Shown: positions 1 to 10,072, counted from the first letter of the stretch. The stretch: 64,000 bases of DNA from Flavobacterium sp. ALJ2 (GCF_015594725.1 NZ_JADNRC010000018.1:1-64000); one strand, 5' to 3'. The notes: generated by a model from the letters alone, not told the origin. Numbers and translations are program-made.

Positions 1-460
1 CTCTAAATTGAGCTCTAAACGCTTTTACTTTAGCGTTAAAAGATTCCGCTGAAGCATTTGTACTTCTATTATTAAAATAGTTTAAGATTGACTGGTAATT
101 AATAGTTCTGGTGTTAAGTAGAGTGCTAAAGTTTTTAAAACCGGATTCTTCTACATTCCTGAACCAATGAGCTAGTTTGGTCATAGCAATGTGTTTGTCA
201 TTGTAGTTGTTGTAAATCCCACGAAGTTGCTGAACTATTCTATAAGCTGTTTTGATATCAGGATATAACTCAAATAAGATCAAAGTTCTTTCATTTTGAC
301 TCTCAGTCCATTTTTCCGGAGATTTATAAAGAGCATATCTACTTCTGGCCAATAACTGCTTTACAGAGTCTCACTATGATTTGTTTTTGTATAAGAAGTA
401 TTTAATCCTGGCTAGTAATTGCTTAAATGTATTTTTATTTAAAATATATCTTATTGTAAA
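1..460 (-). pseudogene. ISL3-like (ISAon1-type) transposase, C-terminal remnant
   Basis: The minus strand from about 370 down to 1 reads as an uninterrupted transposase tail. It contains LLARSRYALYKSPEKW, a middle segment with AMTKLAHWFRNVEESG, and NRSTNASAESFNAKVKAFR near the window edge. The last motif resembles the region of the final catalytic Glu in DDE transposases of the ISL3 group. The 3' end lies outside the window. Upstream (371-376) there are two in-frame stops, TAG and TGA, and 63 bp further a second diverged copy of the same segment (KQLLARIKYFLYKN) appears in the same frame. The 5' part of the gene is absent and no terminal inverted repeat is visible, so this is a decayed remnant. 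The family call rests on recalled motif similarity only. Confidence 0.75.
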
Positions 461-514
461 TCATATAATAGTTGCTTTAAGTTGTCTCTTTAGAAAGAGA
501 ACCTTATATTATTG

Positions 515-1369
515 TTATCTAATTTCAGCAAAAGTATCTCCTTGTTTAATATCTCCCGTGCTAAATCCTTTTTTGAACCAGTATATTCGTTGTTCTGAAG
601 TACCGTGTGTAAAAGAGTCTGGAACTACTCGTCCTTGCATTTTACTTTGTATTGCATCATCTCCGACTGCATTTGCCGCACTTAAAGCTTCGTCAATATC
701 GCCAGTATCTAGATTTTTCTCATTGTAATGTGCCCAAACTCCTGCATAAAAGTCAGCCTGAAGTTCTAATGCTACAGATAATTTATTGGCTTGTGCTTCG
801 CTTTTACCTTCTTGAGCTTTACGCATTTTGGCGGATGTACCTAATAATGTTTGTATGTGGTGCCCTATTTCATGCGCTATAACGTATGAAATTGCAAAAT
901 CACCACCCTTAGCTCCAAATCTAGTTTTTAATTCCTCAAAGAAGGCTAAATCCATATATACTTTTTGATCTCCAGGGCAATAAAATGGTCCTGATGCTGA
1001 TGTGGCTCCACCGCAAGCCGTTTCTACTGAACCTTTAAAAAGTACCAATTTCGGATTTTTATATATCATTCCATTTTCAGTAAATATTTTACTCCATATG
1101 TCTTCATTATCGGCTAAATTTACTCGAACAAAGTTGCCCATTTCTTCATCTTCCTTGCTTAATGGTGCAGCTACTTCGGTTTGACTAGGCTGAGAGCCTT
1201 GCATTTGTTCTAAGACTGGAGTTATAAATTGAGCATTTTCGCCACCAAAAATATTCACTAATAAAATTATAACACCAATAATTCCACCTCCTACGAGAGT
1301 TTTACCTCCAGACGACATTCCTCTTCTGTCTTCTACATTATCGCTTTGTCTTCTGCCTTGCCATTTCAT
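515..1369 (-). CDS. ypfJ: Neutral zinc metallopeptidase, YpfJ family
   Basis: This 284-residue protein has the YpfJ/KPN_00990 (PF04228, putative neutral zinc metallopeptidase) layout. A short basic N-terminus (MKWQGRRQSDNVEDRRG) is followed by one hydrophobic membrane-anchor helix at about residues 25-42. The catalytic domain carries the zinc motif HEIGHH, preceded by the typical CGGA...GPFYCPGD segment. The C-terminal part includes ELQADFYAGVWAH, where the Glu/Asp are likely zinc or catalytic partners, and ends in GDTF. The ATG at 1367-1369 gives the canonical family start. The substrate is unknown in the family. The gene stands alone between the transposase remnant and the hybrid kinase. 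Confidence 0.9.
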   Translation of the reverse strand: MKWQGRRQSDNVEDRRGMSSGGKTLVGGGIIGVIILLVNIFGGENAQFITPVLEQMQGSQPSQTEVAAPLSKEDEEMGNFVRVNLADNEDIWSKIFTENGMIYKNPKLVLFKGSVETACGGATSASGPFYCPGDQKVYMDLAFFEELKTRFGAKGGDFAISYVIAHEIGHHIQTLLGTSAKMRKAQEGKSEAQANKLSVALELQADFYAGVWAHYNEKNLDTGDIDEALSAANAVGDDAIQSKMQGRVVPDSFTHGTSEQRIYWFKKGFSTGDIKQGDTFAEIR

Positions 1370-1464
1370 AATTATATGGTTTTAACGTTTTTACTCAAAT
1401 TTACACACACGAATTTATATATATTTTTTGAAATAATTGTTTCTATCTTCTATTTCTTTACTAT

Positions 1465-4400
1465 TTAGATAATAGATTTTATTATGGCTTTTTCGATGCT
1501 TCCCTTAATGATTGGTTTTGATATATAACCTGTCATTCCAGCATTGATACAATTTTGTTTTTCATCTTTTTCTGCTCCGGCAGTTACAGCAATTATTGGG
1601 ATTTTTTTTCCTGATTTTAATTTCCGTATTGCTTTTGTTGCTTCATATCCGTTCATAATTGGCATTTGTATGTCCATAAAGATGATATCTGGATCAATTG
1701 TTTTGTATAATTCAACAGCTTGTTCTCCGTTTTCAGCATCGTATATAATAGCATTTATAAAAAGATTTTTTATAGTGGCTTTGAGTAGTAATCGATTGAC
1801 ATTATTATCTTCTACGATAAGGAATTTTATTTCTTTTGTAAGTTGTTCTTTGGTTAAAACATAGGTAGTATTGTTGTTGTTTATAGAATTTTCAAAACAA
1901 ACAGGATCATATATATTGCAGCTTTGTATATCTAGATCAAAATAAAAAGTGCTTCCTACGTTTACCTTACTTTCTACTTTTAAATGACTATCCATTAAGC
2001 TAAGTAATTTGTTTGAAATAGTTAATCCTAATCCTGTACCTCCAAATTTTCGGGTAGTGGAGCTGTCTTCTTGTGAAAATGCTTGGAAAATCCGTTTTTT
2101 ATTTTCTTCTAGTATTCCAATGCCAGTATCAGAAACTGAAAAGCGTATTGTGTACGTATTATTTATTTTATCTAGTATCGTTACGTTAAGTTTTATGGTA
2201 CCCTTTTCGGTGAATTTAACTGCATTTGCAAGTAAATTAATTAAAATTTGTTTTATTCTAACGATGTCTATCCAGAAACAGCTGGGTACATCTTCGTTAA
2301 TGTTAAGTTCTAATGTAAGGTTTTTAAGGTTGGATTCATATAATATTAAATCAATAACTTGATTAAGTACTTCTCGTATGTTATATTGATCAATATTTAA
2401 CTCTAATTTTCCAGCTTCTATTTTAGAGAAATCAAGAATGTCATTTATAATATTAAGTAATGATTGTGCTGATTGATTAACTGTAATCATATATTTTTGC
2501 TGAATCTCCTGAAGATTTGTTTTCATTAGTAAATTTGTAAAACCAATAATTCCATTTAGTGGAGTTCGAATTTCATGTGACATATTTGCTAAAAAATCAG
2601 ATTTTGATTTATTTGCAGCTTCTGCCAATTGTTTTGCCTTTATTGCATCTTCGGTTTCTTTTTTGCTTGTAATGTCAAAATAAATTCCACCAACAAAATC
2701 AATTGTATTTCCCTTTTTGATTACATCACCAAATTCCTCTACCCAGATATATTCGCCAGATTTTCTTTTTATTCTGTAAACGCAATGCATTGGAATTCCT
2801 TTGTTTAAATCGTTAATTTGGTTTTTAGTAATGTTTTCTTTGTCATCTGGATGTATTAATGATAGAAAAGACAGTTTGTTTTCTAGAAACTCAGATTTTG
2901 GATATCCTGTTAAATTTTCTATTTCATCACTTAGGAATATCTTTGTTGCTAGTTCATCAAATTTTGATAGGTACACAGTGCCAGGAATATTATTAGCGAT
3001 TAGCTTAAATTTTTCTTCACTTTGGTGAATTCTAGTTTCGTTTCTGTTTCTTTCTAAGGTTGAAGATATGTTATTTGCAAGTGACTGTAAAATATAAATC
3101 TCATCTTCGCTCCACTTTTTCTCATTTGTACAATCATCGAATCCTATAAATCCTGTAAACTCATCATTAATATATAAAGGAAGTATTAGAATAGATTTGA
3201 TTTCATTGGCTATTAATAGTTCTTTAAAAAAAGAATCTTTAAGTTTTGTGGTGAGTGTATTTAATATTTTTTTGTTTTGTGCCTGAGAAAATATTTCATT
3301 TAAGTTTTCAGGGCTAAAACCTTGTAGTTTTGTTATTTGTTCTATAATTCCTTTTCTTGCCCATTTATATTTTTGACTAACAAGGTTTGTGTCCATATCT
3401 TTTTCATAATAAAACATATGATCAACTTTTGTCGCTTTTCCTATTATGTCAAAAGTTTCTTCAAACATTTTGGAGGTACTTTTACTCAGTAAAAACTTTT
3501 CGGTACATAATGCTAATGCAGATAATAACTGACTCTTGAATTCTAATTTTTTTTCTGCAATTAATCTCATTTGTGATGAGATAGCTAAGGAAATAATATC
3601 TGAAATTGTCCGACCAAAACTGATGTCTTCATTGTCCCAAATTCGTTTATTTTGGGTTGCTTCAAAACAAAGAATACCCGTTAGTTGTCCATTTGTAAAA
3701 ATAGGGATATCTAGCATTGACTTAATATTATTCTTTAAGAAAGCCTTTTTTGTAAATTCAGACATTTCTAATTGATTAAAGACATCAGGAGCATTTATTA
3801 TAGTTTTGTTTTTTATAGAATCAAAATATATAGGATAGGATTCTTTTTTTAAAACTGTTCTTTTATTAAGCTTATGATTGTCTATGCTGAAAAAATTGGA
3901 ACAGGTAATAGTATCTTCAGTATACTTCCAATAACTAACCCGATTTGTTTTTGAAGCTATTGCTGCTTCTTTGATAATTAGTTCGACAACACTGTCTATG
4001 TCATTATAATTGCTAAAGTTTGTTGTTGATAATTTTTTGGATACTGTATTGTAATCTTCTATTTTTTCGTGCCTGATTTTATTTTCAATTTCAATGTTTT
4101 TTAGTTTGGTAATATCTCTTGCTATACCTGCATAACCCGTTATTTTTCCTAAATCATTTTTGCGGATAATAACTTTAAGTGAGACCCATAATTCTTCTTT
4201 ATTTTTTGTCAATAATGGAATTTCAATAGCAGGAAAATTATTTTCTTTTTTCTTTAGGTTCTCTTCCAGATTTTCATAAAAACTCATCGTATTTGTGATG
4301 TAGTCTAATCGAATGAATTCTAGGTAATTATGTGAAATGATTTCTGATTGGGAATACCCTAATGTTGAAATTGCAAATTCATTGATAAAAGTAAAATTAC

Positions 4401-5520
4401 CATCATCATCGGCTTCAAAAATTAAATCAGTAGCTGTCTGGATTAGATTTTTATATAAATCTTTGGTATTAATTTGTTCTGTAATATCTTGTCCAATACC
4501 AATTATTAAGTTTTCAGAGAATTTTTTATCTTTCCATTGAATGTATTTGTATTCTCCATTTTTACATTTTAATTTCCTAATGTAGAGTTTGTTGTCGGCG
4601 TAATTTAAATGATATTCTTCGGCAATAAATTCGGGATCTTCAGTGAGTTTCCAAAAACCCATTCCCATGACTTCTTCAGGTGAATATCCAAGAATATTAA
4701 TTATAGTTTCGCTACAAAATAAGATTTCTCCTTTGCAATTACTTGCTATAGTTAGTGAATTTCCTTTATGTACTATTTCATTTGAAAAACGAAATTTATC
4801 ATTCATATTTAGTAATACAGCATATTTTACATAGTTGGCAACAAATGAAATAAGAGAGAAATTAATTAAAACTACGGATGTCTTAAACGAAATTAATTGT
4901 GAAATTGTAGCATCAATTAAAAATAAAAATATGAAGGCTGTAAAAATCCAATATAATTTTATAGGTTTTAAAATAGAATATGAAAAGTAAAAGGCAACAA
5001 TAAAGCTAATTATAGGATTGATGTCATTGGGTAAAATAATTACATTACGTGCTATATAAATAAAAAAGAGCAAAAATAATGCAATGAAGATAAATTGTAC
5101 ATTTTTACGTAAGTAGTTAACTTTGGTTGTTATGAAGTAGAATAATAAAAAGAGCAAACCAATAAAGGTATTTATAATAAGTAAGCTTTTTGGTCTAATT
5201 TTTAATAGCTCATTAATTACTTCTATTAATATTATGTTGATCCCTAAGAATAAAAAATAAAGTAAATACTCTTTGTCGGTAGTATCATTCTCTTTTTCTT
5301 TTTCGATAAAATTGCCTAATTGATTTTTTATATTAAAAAAATGATAAACCAAAAAGGCAATAAGACCAAATAGAACTAGCCCTAGAGCAGGGAGCTTAGG
5401 ATTGTTATATGAAATCATCCATTGAATGCTTACGTCGTTAAATAACAATAATTTATTTGCCAAGTCTATTGGGGTTGGCCATGAGAATATTATTGATATA
5501 AAACTACAGTAAAAAACCAT
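1465..5520 (-). CDS. Membrane-bound hybrid sensor histidine kinase with PAS and GAF domains
   Basis: This 1351-residue protein has an N-terminal block of about seven to eight hydrophobic helices (residues 1-235, a MASE-like membrane sensor). Two PAS domains follow (about 240-350 and 355-475), then two GAF domains (about 500-650 and 670-830) and a third PAS (about 836-955). A HisKA domain has the phosphoacceptor in NMSHEIRTPLNG (His near residue 983). The HATPase_c domain shows an N-box (NLLANAVKFTEKG, about 1099), DTGIG (about 1137) and GTGLGL (about 1163). The C-terminal receiver domain has LIVEDNN and FMDIQMP, with its Asp near residue 1282. No separate response regulator or output gene is adjacent, so it probably passes phosphate to an unlinked partner. 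The input signal cannot be deduced. Confidence 0.9.
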   Translation of the reverse strand: MVFYCSFISIIFSWPTPIDLANKLLLFNDVSIQWMISYNNPKLPALGLVLFGLIAFLVYHFFNIKNQLGNFIEKEKENDTTDKEYLLYFLFLGINIILIEVINELLKIRPKSLLIINTFIGLLFLLFYFITTKVNYLRKNVQFIFIALFLLFFIYIARNVIILPNDINPIISFIVAFYFSYSILKPIKLYWIFTAFIFLFLIDATISQLISFKTSVVLINFSLISFVANYVKYAVLLNMNDKFRFSNEIVHKGNSLTIASNCKGEILFCSETIINILGYSPEEVMGMGFWKLTEDPEFIAEEYHLNYADNKLYIRKLKCKNGEYKYIQWKDKKFSENLIIGIGQDITEQINTKDLYKNLIQTATDLIFEADDDGNFTFINEFAISTLGYSQSEIISHNYLEFIRLDYITNTMSFYENLEENLKKKENNFPAIEIPLLTKNKEELWVSLKVIIRKNDLGKITGYAGIARDITKLKNIEIENKIRHEKIEDYNTVSKKLSTTNFSNYNDIDSVVELIIKEAAIASKTNRVSYWKYTEDTITCSNFFSIDNHKLNKRTVLKKESYPIYFDSIKNKTIINAPDVFNQLEMSEFTKKAFLKNNIKSMLDIPIFTNGQLTGILCFEATQNKRIWDNEDISFGRTISDIISLAISSQMRLIAEKKLEFKSQLLSALALCTEKFLLSKSTSKMFEETFDIIGKATKVDHMFYYEKDMDTNLVSQKYKWARKGIIEQITKLQGFSPENLNEIFSQAQNKKILNTLTTKLKDSFFKELLIANEIKSILILPLYINDEFTGFIGFDDCTNEKKWSEDEIYILQSLANNISSTLERNRNETRIHQSEEKFKLIANNIPGTVYLSKFDELATKIFLSDEIENLTGYPKSEFLENKLSFLSLIHPDDKENITKNQINDLNKGIPMHCVYRIKRKSGEYIWVEEFGDVIKKGNTIDFVGGIYFDITSKKETEDAIKAKQLAEAANKSKSDFLANMSHEIRTPLNGIIGFTNLLMKTNLQEIQQKYMITVNQSAQSLLNIINDILDFSKIEAGKLELNIDQYNIREVLNQVIDLILYESNLKNLTLELNINEDVPSCFWIDIVRIKQILINLLANAVKFTEKGTIKLNVTILDKINNTYTIRFSVSDTGIGILEENKKRIFQAFSQEDSSTTRKFGGTGLGLTISNKLLSLMDSHLKVESKVNVGSTFYFDLDIQSCNIYDPVCFENSINNNNTTYVLTKEQLTKEIKFLIVEDNNVNRLLLKATIKNLFINAIIYDAENGEQAVELYKTIDPDIIFMDIQMPIMNGYEATKAIRKLKSGKKIPIIAVTAGAEKDEKQNCINAGMTGYISKPIIKGSIEKAIIKSII

Positions 5521-5586
5521 AGATTTTGGAGGGTTTTTGGTTTGATTAAATAGATTCTTGTGGGAATTATTATTTTAATAGTGCTT

Positions 5587-6384
5587 TTATAAAAATGTTT
5601 TTGGTCCTGAATTATATTCTTTAATTTCTTCGATTTTATCTAAACCAATAATTGAAGAATAGATAGCATATGTCATAGAATAAATAAATGGAATAGTGAA
5701 AATTACTCCGATACAACATCCGATGAATCCAACCATTACACCTAATACTGAAACAATTAATAATCCTATAAGCATTAAAGGTTGTTTCGAGACAACCATA
5801 AAGCTTGTTTTAATTGCTTCAACAGCATTAAAATTACCAAAGATAATTAGTGGAATTGTTAGGTAAGTAAAAAGTGAAACTAGCAATGAAATTACTGTTC
5901 CTATAAATGATAAGTTAAGAGTATCAAGAATTACTGATATAGAAGCGTTTATTATTGATATAAGCAATGTAGCTACAATAATATTTGTTAGGTATGGTAA
6001 TCTATAGTAATAAAAAATAGTAGATACATTAAATTCTTCATCTTTATCTGCACAGTCAGCCATTTTTAAAAAACCAGCTGTAAATGGGGCAAAAATTACA
6101 GCCAATAAAAGCATACTTGCCATATAAATTACAAGTGATTGTCCAGATAATTTAACGTGTTGTAAGTTTTCTAAAGATTCTTTTGTAAAACTTTCGATTC
6201 CAAAAATAGAAATTAGAACTCCAGAACCTAAAACACCAAGTATAAAGTAAAAAATAAGTATAATCAATCCAGCGTAAAGGGCTATTTTTTTATAATTTTC
6301 GAAAGCATGATTAAATACATTTGAAAAATTTAATTGATACCCATTTTTTTTAATTTCTTCAATTCGTTGTTGCGTAGGATTCAT
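5587..6384 (-). CDS. Polytopic membrane protein of unknown function
   Basis: The 265-residue product has a soluble N-terminal segment of about 30 residues and then five to six hydrophobic helices rich in Ile, Leu, Val and Gly. The motifs NFNAVEAIKTSF and a Gly-rich helix (GFIGCCIGVIFTIPFIY) resemble Flavobacterium proteins often auto-named beta-carotene 15,15'-monooxygenase or DUF4013-like. Nothing catalytic can be seen that would justify such an enzymatic name. It ends 66 bp after the start of the hybrid kinase on the same strand and could be co-transcribed with it, but no functional link is visible. Confidence 0.8.
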   Translation of the reverse strand: MNPTQQRIEEIKKNGYQLNFSNVFNHAFENYKKIALYAGLIILIFYFILGVLGSGVLISIFGIESFTKESLENLQHVKLSGQSLVIYMASMLLLAVIFAPFTAGFLKMADCADKDEEFNVSTIFYYYRLPYLTNIIVATLLISIINASISVILDTLNLSFIGTVISLLVSLFTYLTIPLIIFGNFNAVEAIKTSFMVVSKQPLMLIGLLIVSVLGVMVGFIGCCIGVIFTIPFIYSMTYAIYSSIIGLDKIEEIKEYNSGPKTFL

Positions 6385-6578
6385 AGTTTTTTAAAGTAGT
6401 TATTTGATTGTATTTAATTTTTTTCTAGATTATTTAATTATAAAATATCAGTAGTAAATGTAATATATTTTTTAAATCGATCAAGTTTAAAACATTTTTT
6501 TGACAAAAGGATCTCGTGTGGTTAGTTACTTAGTTGTGAAAAATTAATTTGTCTATAAATATTTAAAATAGATTGTAT

Positions 6579-7907
6579 TTACATCCAATCTAATAATTTT
6601 TTAATGGTTGCTAATTTGTCTTTATATGGTGCATATCGCATTGGCAGATCTAGCCAGTTGGCCTTTTTAACAATGCCTTTATGATGAGAAAATGTATCAA
6701 AACTTAATTTACCATGATATGCCCCAATGCCACTATGTCCTACACCTCCAAATGGAAGTCTTTTATTTGAAAAATGAATAATTGTATCATTTATACATCC
6801 TCCACCAAATGAATAACGTGTGATTGTTTTTTTTGCAAAATGGGGATTTTCACTAAATACATATAAAGCAAGAGGTTTTTCGTATTGGTCGATGATGTTC
6901 TTTATGTCTGCCTCGGTTTTGTAGGTAAGTATAGGTAATAATGGTCCGAAAATTTCTTCTTGCATAATATTACTTTCTATATTTGGCTCATCAATAAGAG
7001 TGGGAGCAATGTAAAGGCTTTTAGGATCTGTTTGTCCTCCGAAAATTACTTTATTTGACTCAATCATGCTATCTAATCGTACCCAGTTTTTGATGTTGAT
7101 TATTCTTGCAAAATCAGGGGAATCTTGTGGGTTTTGACCGTAAGCTTTAATGATTTCATCTTTTAAATAACCTATAAGATAAGTTTTCATACTTTTATGA
7201 ATCAGGATATAATCAGGAGCAATACAGGTTTGTCCAGCATTGATGAATTTACCCCATACAATTCTTTTTGCTGCTAATTTTAAATTAGCTGTTTCATCAA
7301 TAATACATGGGTTTTTCCCGCCAAGTTCAAGTGTAACTGGAGTGAGGTTTTCGGCAGCGGCTTTTGCTACAATTTTCCCGACGGCTACACTTCCGGTAAA
7401 GAATATATAGTCCCAGCGTTTTTCCAAAAGTTTTTGCGAAACATCGGTACCTCCTTGTACTACTTCGACATGATTAATGTGAAATGTTTTCTGAATTATT
7501 TCACTTATAATCTCGGCTGTTTTAGGAGTAAGTTCTGAAGGTTTTAAAGTGACTTTGTTTCCTGCTGCGACGGCTGATATTAATGGGCATAAAGCAAGTT
7601 GGAAAGGATAATTCCAAGGAGCTAAAATTAATATTTTCCCAAAAGGCTCTTTATAAATATAATCGGTAGAAGGAAAATTAAGTATTGATGAAAAAACACG
7701 TTGCGGTTTTGCCCAGCTATAAATGTTTTTAATAGTATCTTTTAATTCCGAAATGACATAATTGGTTTCGGTTAGAACAGCTTCAAAAGCAGGCTTTTTG
7801 AAATCATCATACAAAGCTTTAACGATTAAATCTTCGCTTTCTTGTATGTTGAACAATAGTTTTTTAAGCGTCTCTTTTCTGTAACCAATGTCATTTTTAT
7901 AGTCCAT
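6579..7907 (-). CDS. NAD(P)-dependent aldehyde dehydrogenase, class-3 (ALDH3) type
   Basis: This 442-residue enzyme has the full ALDH fold signature: LAPWNYPFQLAL (substrate and cofactor channel), LKPSE, FTGSVAVGK (Rossmann-type cofactor site), the general-base Glu in LELGGKNP, and the nucleophile Cys228 in NAGQTCIAPDY. EEIFGPLLP and the C-terminal LPFGGVGHSGIGAYHGK loop are also present. Its short length and the YKDKL-type C-terminus fit the ALDH3 group, which oxidises medium- and long-chain aliphatic or aromatic aldehydes. It is monocistronic by spacing. It is unrelated to the second aldehyde dehydrogenase at 46139, which belongs to the hydroxyproline operon. Confidence 0.92.
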   Translation of the reverse strand: MDYKNDIGYRKETLKKLLFNIQESEDLIVKALYDDFKKPAFEAVLTETNYVISELKDTIKNIYSWAKPQRVFSSILNFPSTDYIYKEPFGKILILAPWNYPFQLALCPLISAVAAGNKVTLKPSELTPKTAEIISEIIQKTFHINHVEVVQGGTDVSQKLLEKRWDYIFFTGSVAVGKIVAKAAAENLTPVTLELGGKNPCIIDETANLKLAAKRIVWGKFINAGQTCIAPDYILIHKSMKTYLIGYLKDEIIKAYGQNPQDSPDFARIINIKNWVRLDSMIESNKVIFGGQTDPKSLYIAPTLIDEPNIESNIMQEEIFGPLLPILTYKTEADIKNIIDQYEKPLALYVFSENPHFAKKTITRYSFGGGCINDTIIHFSNKRLPFGGVGHSGIGAYHGKLSFDTFSHHKGIVKKANWLDLPMRYAPYKDKLATIKKLLDWM

Positions 7908-7981
7908 TTTAAAAATCAGCTTAGTTTTACACTATGCAAGTTAATTTTAAAATATCAAATAAAATAGTTTTTTTCTAAAAA

Positions 7982-8671
7982 TTATATAGCATTCCATATT
8001 ACTTCATCTGGAGTAGGTGCTATAATAGTAAGTGATTCTTTTGTTACTGGATGTATGAAGGTTAATTTTCGTGCATGAAGATGAATTCCTCCATCGGGAT
8101 TGCTTCTGTCAAAACCGTATTTTAGATCTCCTTTTATAGGTGATCCAATAGCCGAAAGTTGCGCTCTAATTTGATGATGTCTGCCTGTATGTAAATTAAT
8201 TTCCAGTGCTACGTAATTCTGAAGTTCTTTAAATACAGTATAATCTAAGCTAGCTAATTTACTCTCTGGAACTTCTTTTAGATGTGCTTTTGATGTATTG
8301 TTTTTTTCATTTCTTTTTAAAAAATGAACCAATTTGGCAGTTGTTTCCTGAGGTTTGTTCTTAACAACTGCCCAATAGGTTTTTTGAGTTTCGCGATTAC
8401 TAAACAGTTCGTTCATACGCGTTAAGGCTTTACTTGTTCTGGCAAAAACAACTATTCCAGTTGTAGGGCGGTCTAAGCGATGTATTACACCCAAAAACAC
8501 TTCGCCAGGTTTATTATATTTATCTTTAATATATTCTTTTACAACATCCGATAAGGGCTTATCACCTGTTTTATCACCTTGTACAATATCGCCTACACGC
8601 TTATTAACCACAATAATATGGTTGTCTTCGTGTAGAACTTGGAGATTGTCTTTGGTCGAAATAATTTTCAT
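7982..8671 (-). CDS. RluA/TruC-family RNA pseudouridine synthase
   Basis: The 229-residue protein carries the RluA-family active-site motif HRLDRPTTGIVVFART, with its catalytic Asp. Also present are an N-terminal segment HEDNHIIVVNKRVGDIVQGD, the LHTGRHHQIRAQLS motif and IHLHARKLTFIHP. It lacks an N-terminal S4 domain, as in TruC and short RluA-like enzymes. It should isomerise uridine to pseudouridine in rRNA or tRNA in the cytoplasm. The exact target base cannot be read from the sequence. It lies downstream of panB and a hypothetical gene on the same strand. Confidence 0.92.
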   Translation of the reverse strand: MKIISTKDNLQVLHEDNHIIVVNKRVGDIVQGDKTGDKPLSDVVKEYIKDKYNKPGEVFLGVIHRLDRPTTGIVVFARTSKALTRMNELFSNRETQKTYWAVVKNKPQETTAKLVHFLKRNEKNNTSKAHLKEVPESKLASLDYTVFKELQNYVALEINLHTGRHHQIRAQLSAIGSPIKGDLKYGFDRSNPDGGIHLHARKLTFIHPVTKESLTIIAPTPDEVIWNAI

Positions 8672-8731
8672 AGTTAGATTGGCTTAGATTATTGGATTTT
8701 TAGAAAACTTATTTTAAGGAGCTATGATTGT

Positions 8732-9202
8732 TTAATATTTTGTTTCAATTGAAATTTTGGTTAAATCTTTAAGTTGAATTGTAATTTTAGTTTCTAATTC
8801 TGAAATACAAATTAATTCATCATTCTTTATTTCTGCACTAAAAATTGGATTTGAAAAGGTAAAAAATATCGCCCAATTTAAGTCACCATTTTTATTAGTT
8901 GATGCAATAAATCCTTCATGTCCCATACTTCCATCTCCAAATACAATTATTTCATCTCCATGATTTATTGCTCCATGAAAAATATTAACAGTTGTCCAAA
9001 TATCACTTTCGTATTTTTCTAAGCTATCAATTGTTGTGTCACATAATGGAATCCAATATTGTTTGCTCTTCTTTGAGTTAGGTTCTTGTAACTTATAGAT
9101 ATTTGCTATAATAACTTTTCCATTTTTAAACAAAATACAGTCAGTTTTTGGAAGTAATTCTTTTCTCCACTGATCTTGTATGTAATTGATTTCTTTGTTC
9201 AT
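8732..9202 (-). CDS. Hypothetical cytoplasmic protein
   Basis: I do not recognise this 156-residue protein. It has no signal peptide or membrane helix and a mixed alpha/beta composition. The middle carries an acidic, Gly-containing stretch (HGDEIIVFGDGSMGHEGF) and the C-terminus has alternating hydrophobic and charged residues suggesting beta strands. It lies 51 bp downstream of panB and 60 bp upstream of the pseudouridine synthase on the same strand, so it may be part of that transcription unit. No motif supports a function. Confidence 0.65.
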   Translation of the reverse strand: MNKEINYIQDQWRKELLPKTDCILFKNGKVIIANIYKLQEPNSKKSKQYWIPLCDTTIDSLEKYESDIWTTVNIFHGAINHGDEIIVFGDGSMGHEGFIASTNKNGDLNWAIFFTFSNPIFSAEIKNDELICISELETKITIQLKDLTKISIETKY

Positions 9203-9253
9203 TATTATAGCTTAATTCAAACACATTAATTAAGAATATTAAAGACTATATAC

Positions 9254-10072
9254 TTAATACTGCTCTTTTTCGTTAGGAAAATCTCCAGATTTTACATCAT
9301 CTACATATTGGCTAATTGCTGTAGTCATTCCTTCATATAAATTCATGTAGCGTCTTAAGAAACGTGGACTAAACTCATTGTTCATTCCTAGCATATCGTG
9401 AATTACAAGAACTTGACCATCAACTTGACCTCCAGCACCGATTCCGATTACAGGAATAGAGATGCTTTTGGCAACTTTCTCAGCTAAATGTGCAGGAATT
9501 TTTTCTAGGACTAAAGCAAAACAACCAATTTTTTCTAGCATTTTTGCATCTTCAATTAGTTTTTCGGCTTCGTCTTCTTCTTTAGCACGAACAGTATATG
9601 TTCCGAATTTATATATTGATTGTGGTGTTAAACCCAAATGTCCCATAACAGGAATTCCTGCGTTTAAAATCTTTTTTATAGATTCTTTAATTTCTTTTCC
9701 ACCTTCTAGTTTTACTGCATGGCCACCGCTTTCTTTCATGATTCTGATAGCAGAGCGTAATGCTTCTTTTGGATCCGATTGGTAACTTCCAAAAGGTAAA
9801 TCAACAACTACCAAAGCTCTTTCGATAGCTCTCACTACAGATGAAGCATGATAAATCATTTGGTCCAAAGTAATTGGTAATGTAGTTTCATGACCAGCCA
9901 TCACATTTGAAGCTGAATCTCCCACAAGAATCACATCAATTCCAGCAGTATCAACAATTTTGGCCATGGTATAATCGTAAGCCGTTAGCATTGAAATTTT
10001 TTGCCCATTGGCTTTCATTTCAATTAATGATTTAGTAGTAATTCTTTTGTAATCTTTTTTTGCTACAGACAT
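9254..10072 (-). CDS. panB: 3-methyl-2-oxobutanoate hydroxymethyltransferase
   Basis: The product is PanB, which transfers a hydroxymethyl group from methylenetetrahydrofolate to alpha-ketoisovalerate to make ketopantoate in the pantothenate/CoA pathway. The 272-residue length is normal for the family. The motifs are characteristic: MLTAYDYTMAKIVD, ILVGDSASNVMAGH with Mg2+-binding Asp/Ser, MGHLGLTPQS, the catalytic-Glu region LVLEKIPAHLAEKV, and IGIGAGGQVDGQVLVIHDMLGM. The start ATG gives MSVAKKDYKRITTKSLIEMK, typical of Bacteroidota PanB. panC and panD are not nearby. Confidence 0.97.
   Translation of the reverse strand: MSVAKKDYKRITTKSLIEMKANGQKISMLTAYDYTMAKIVDTAGIDVILVGDSASNVMAGHETTLPITLDQMIYHASSVVRAIERALVVVDLPFGSYQSDPKEALRSAIRIMKESGGHAVKLEGGKEIKESIKKILNAGIPVMGHLGLTPQSIYKFGTYTVRAKEEDEAEKLIEDAKMLEKIGCFALVLEKIPAHLAEKVAKSISIPVIGIGAGGQVDGQVLVIHDMLGMNNEFSPRFLRRYMNLYEGMTTAISQYVDDVKSGDFPNEKEQY

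Noticed and set aside
381..728. 115-residue plus-strand frame over the metallopeptidase 3' end
   Set aside because: It overlaps the well-supported ypfJ gene antisense and has no recognisable motif.
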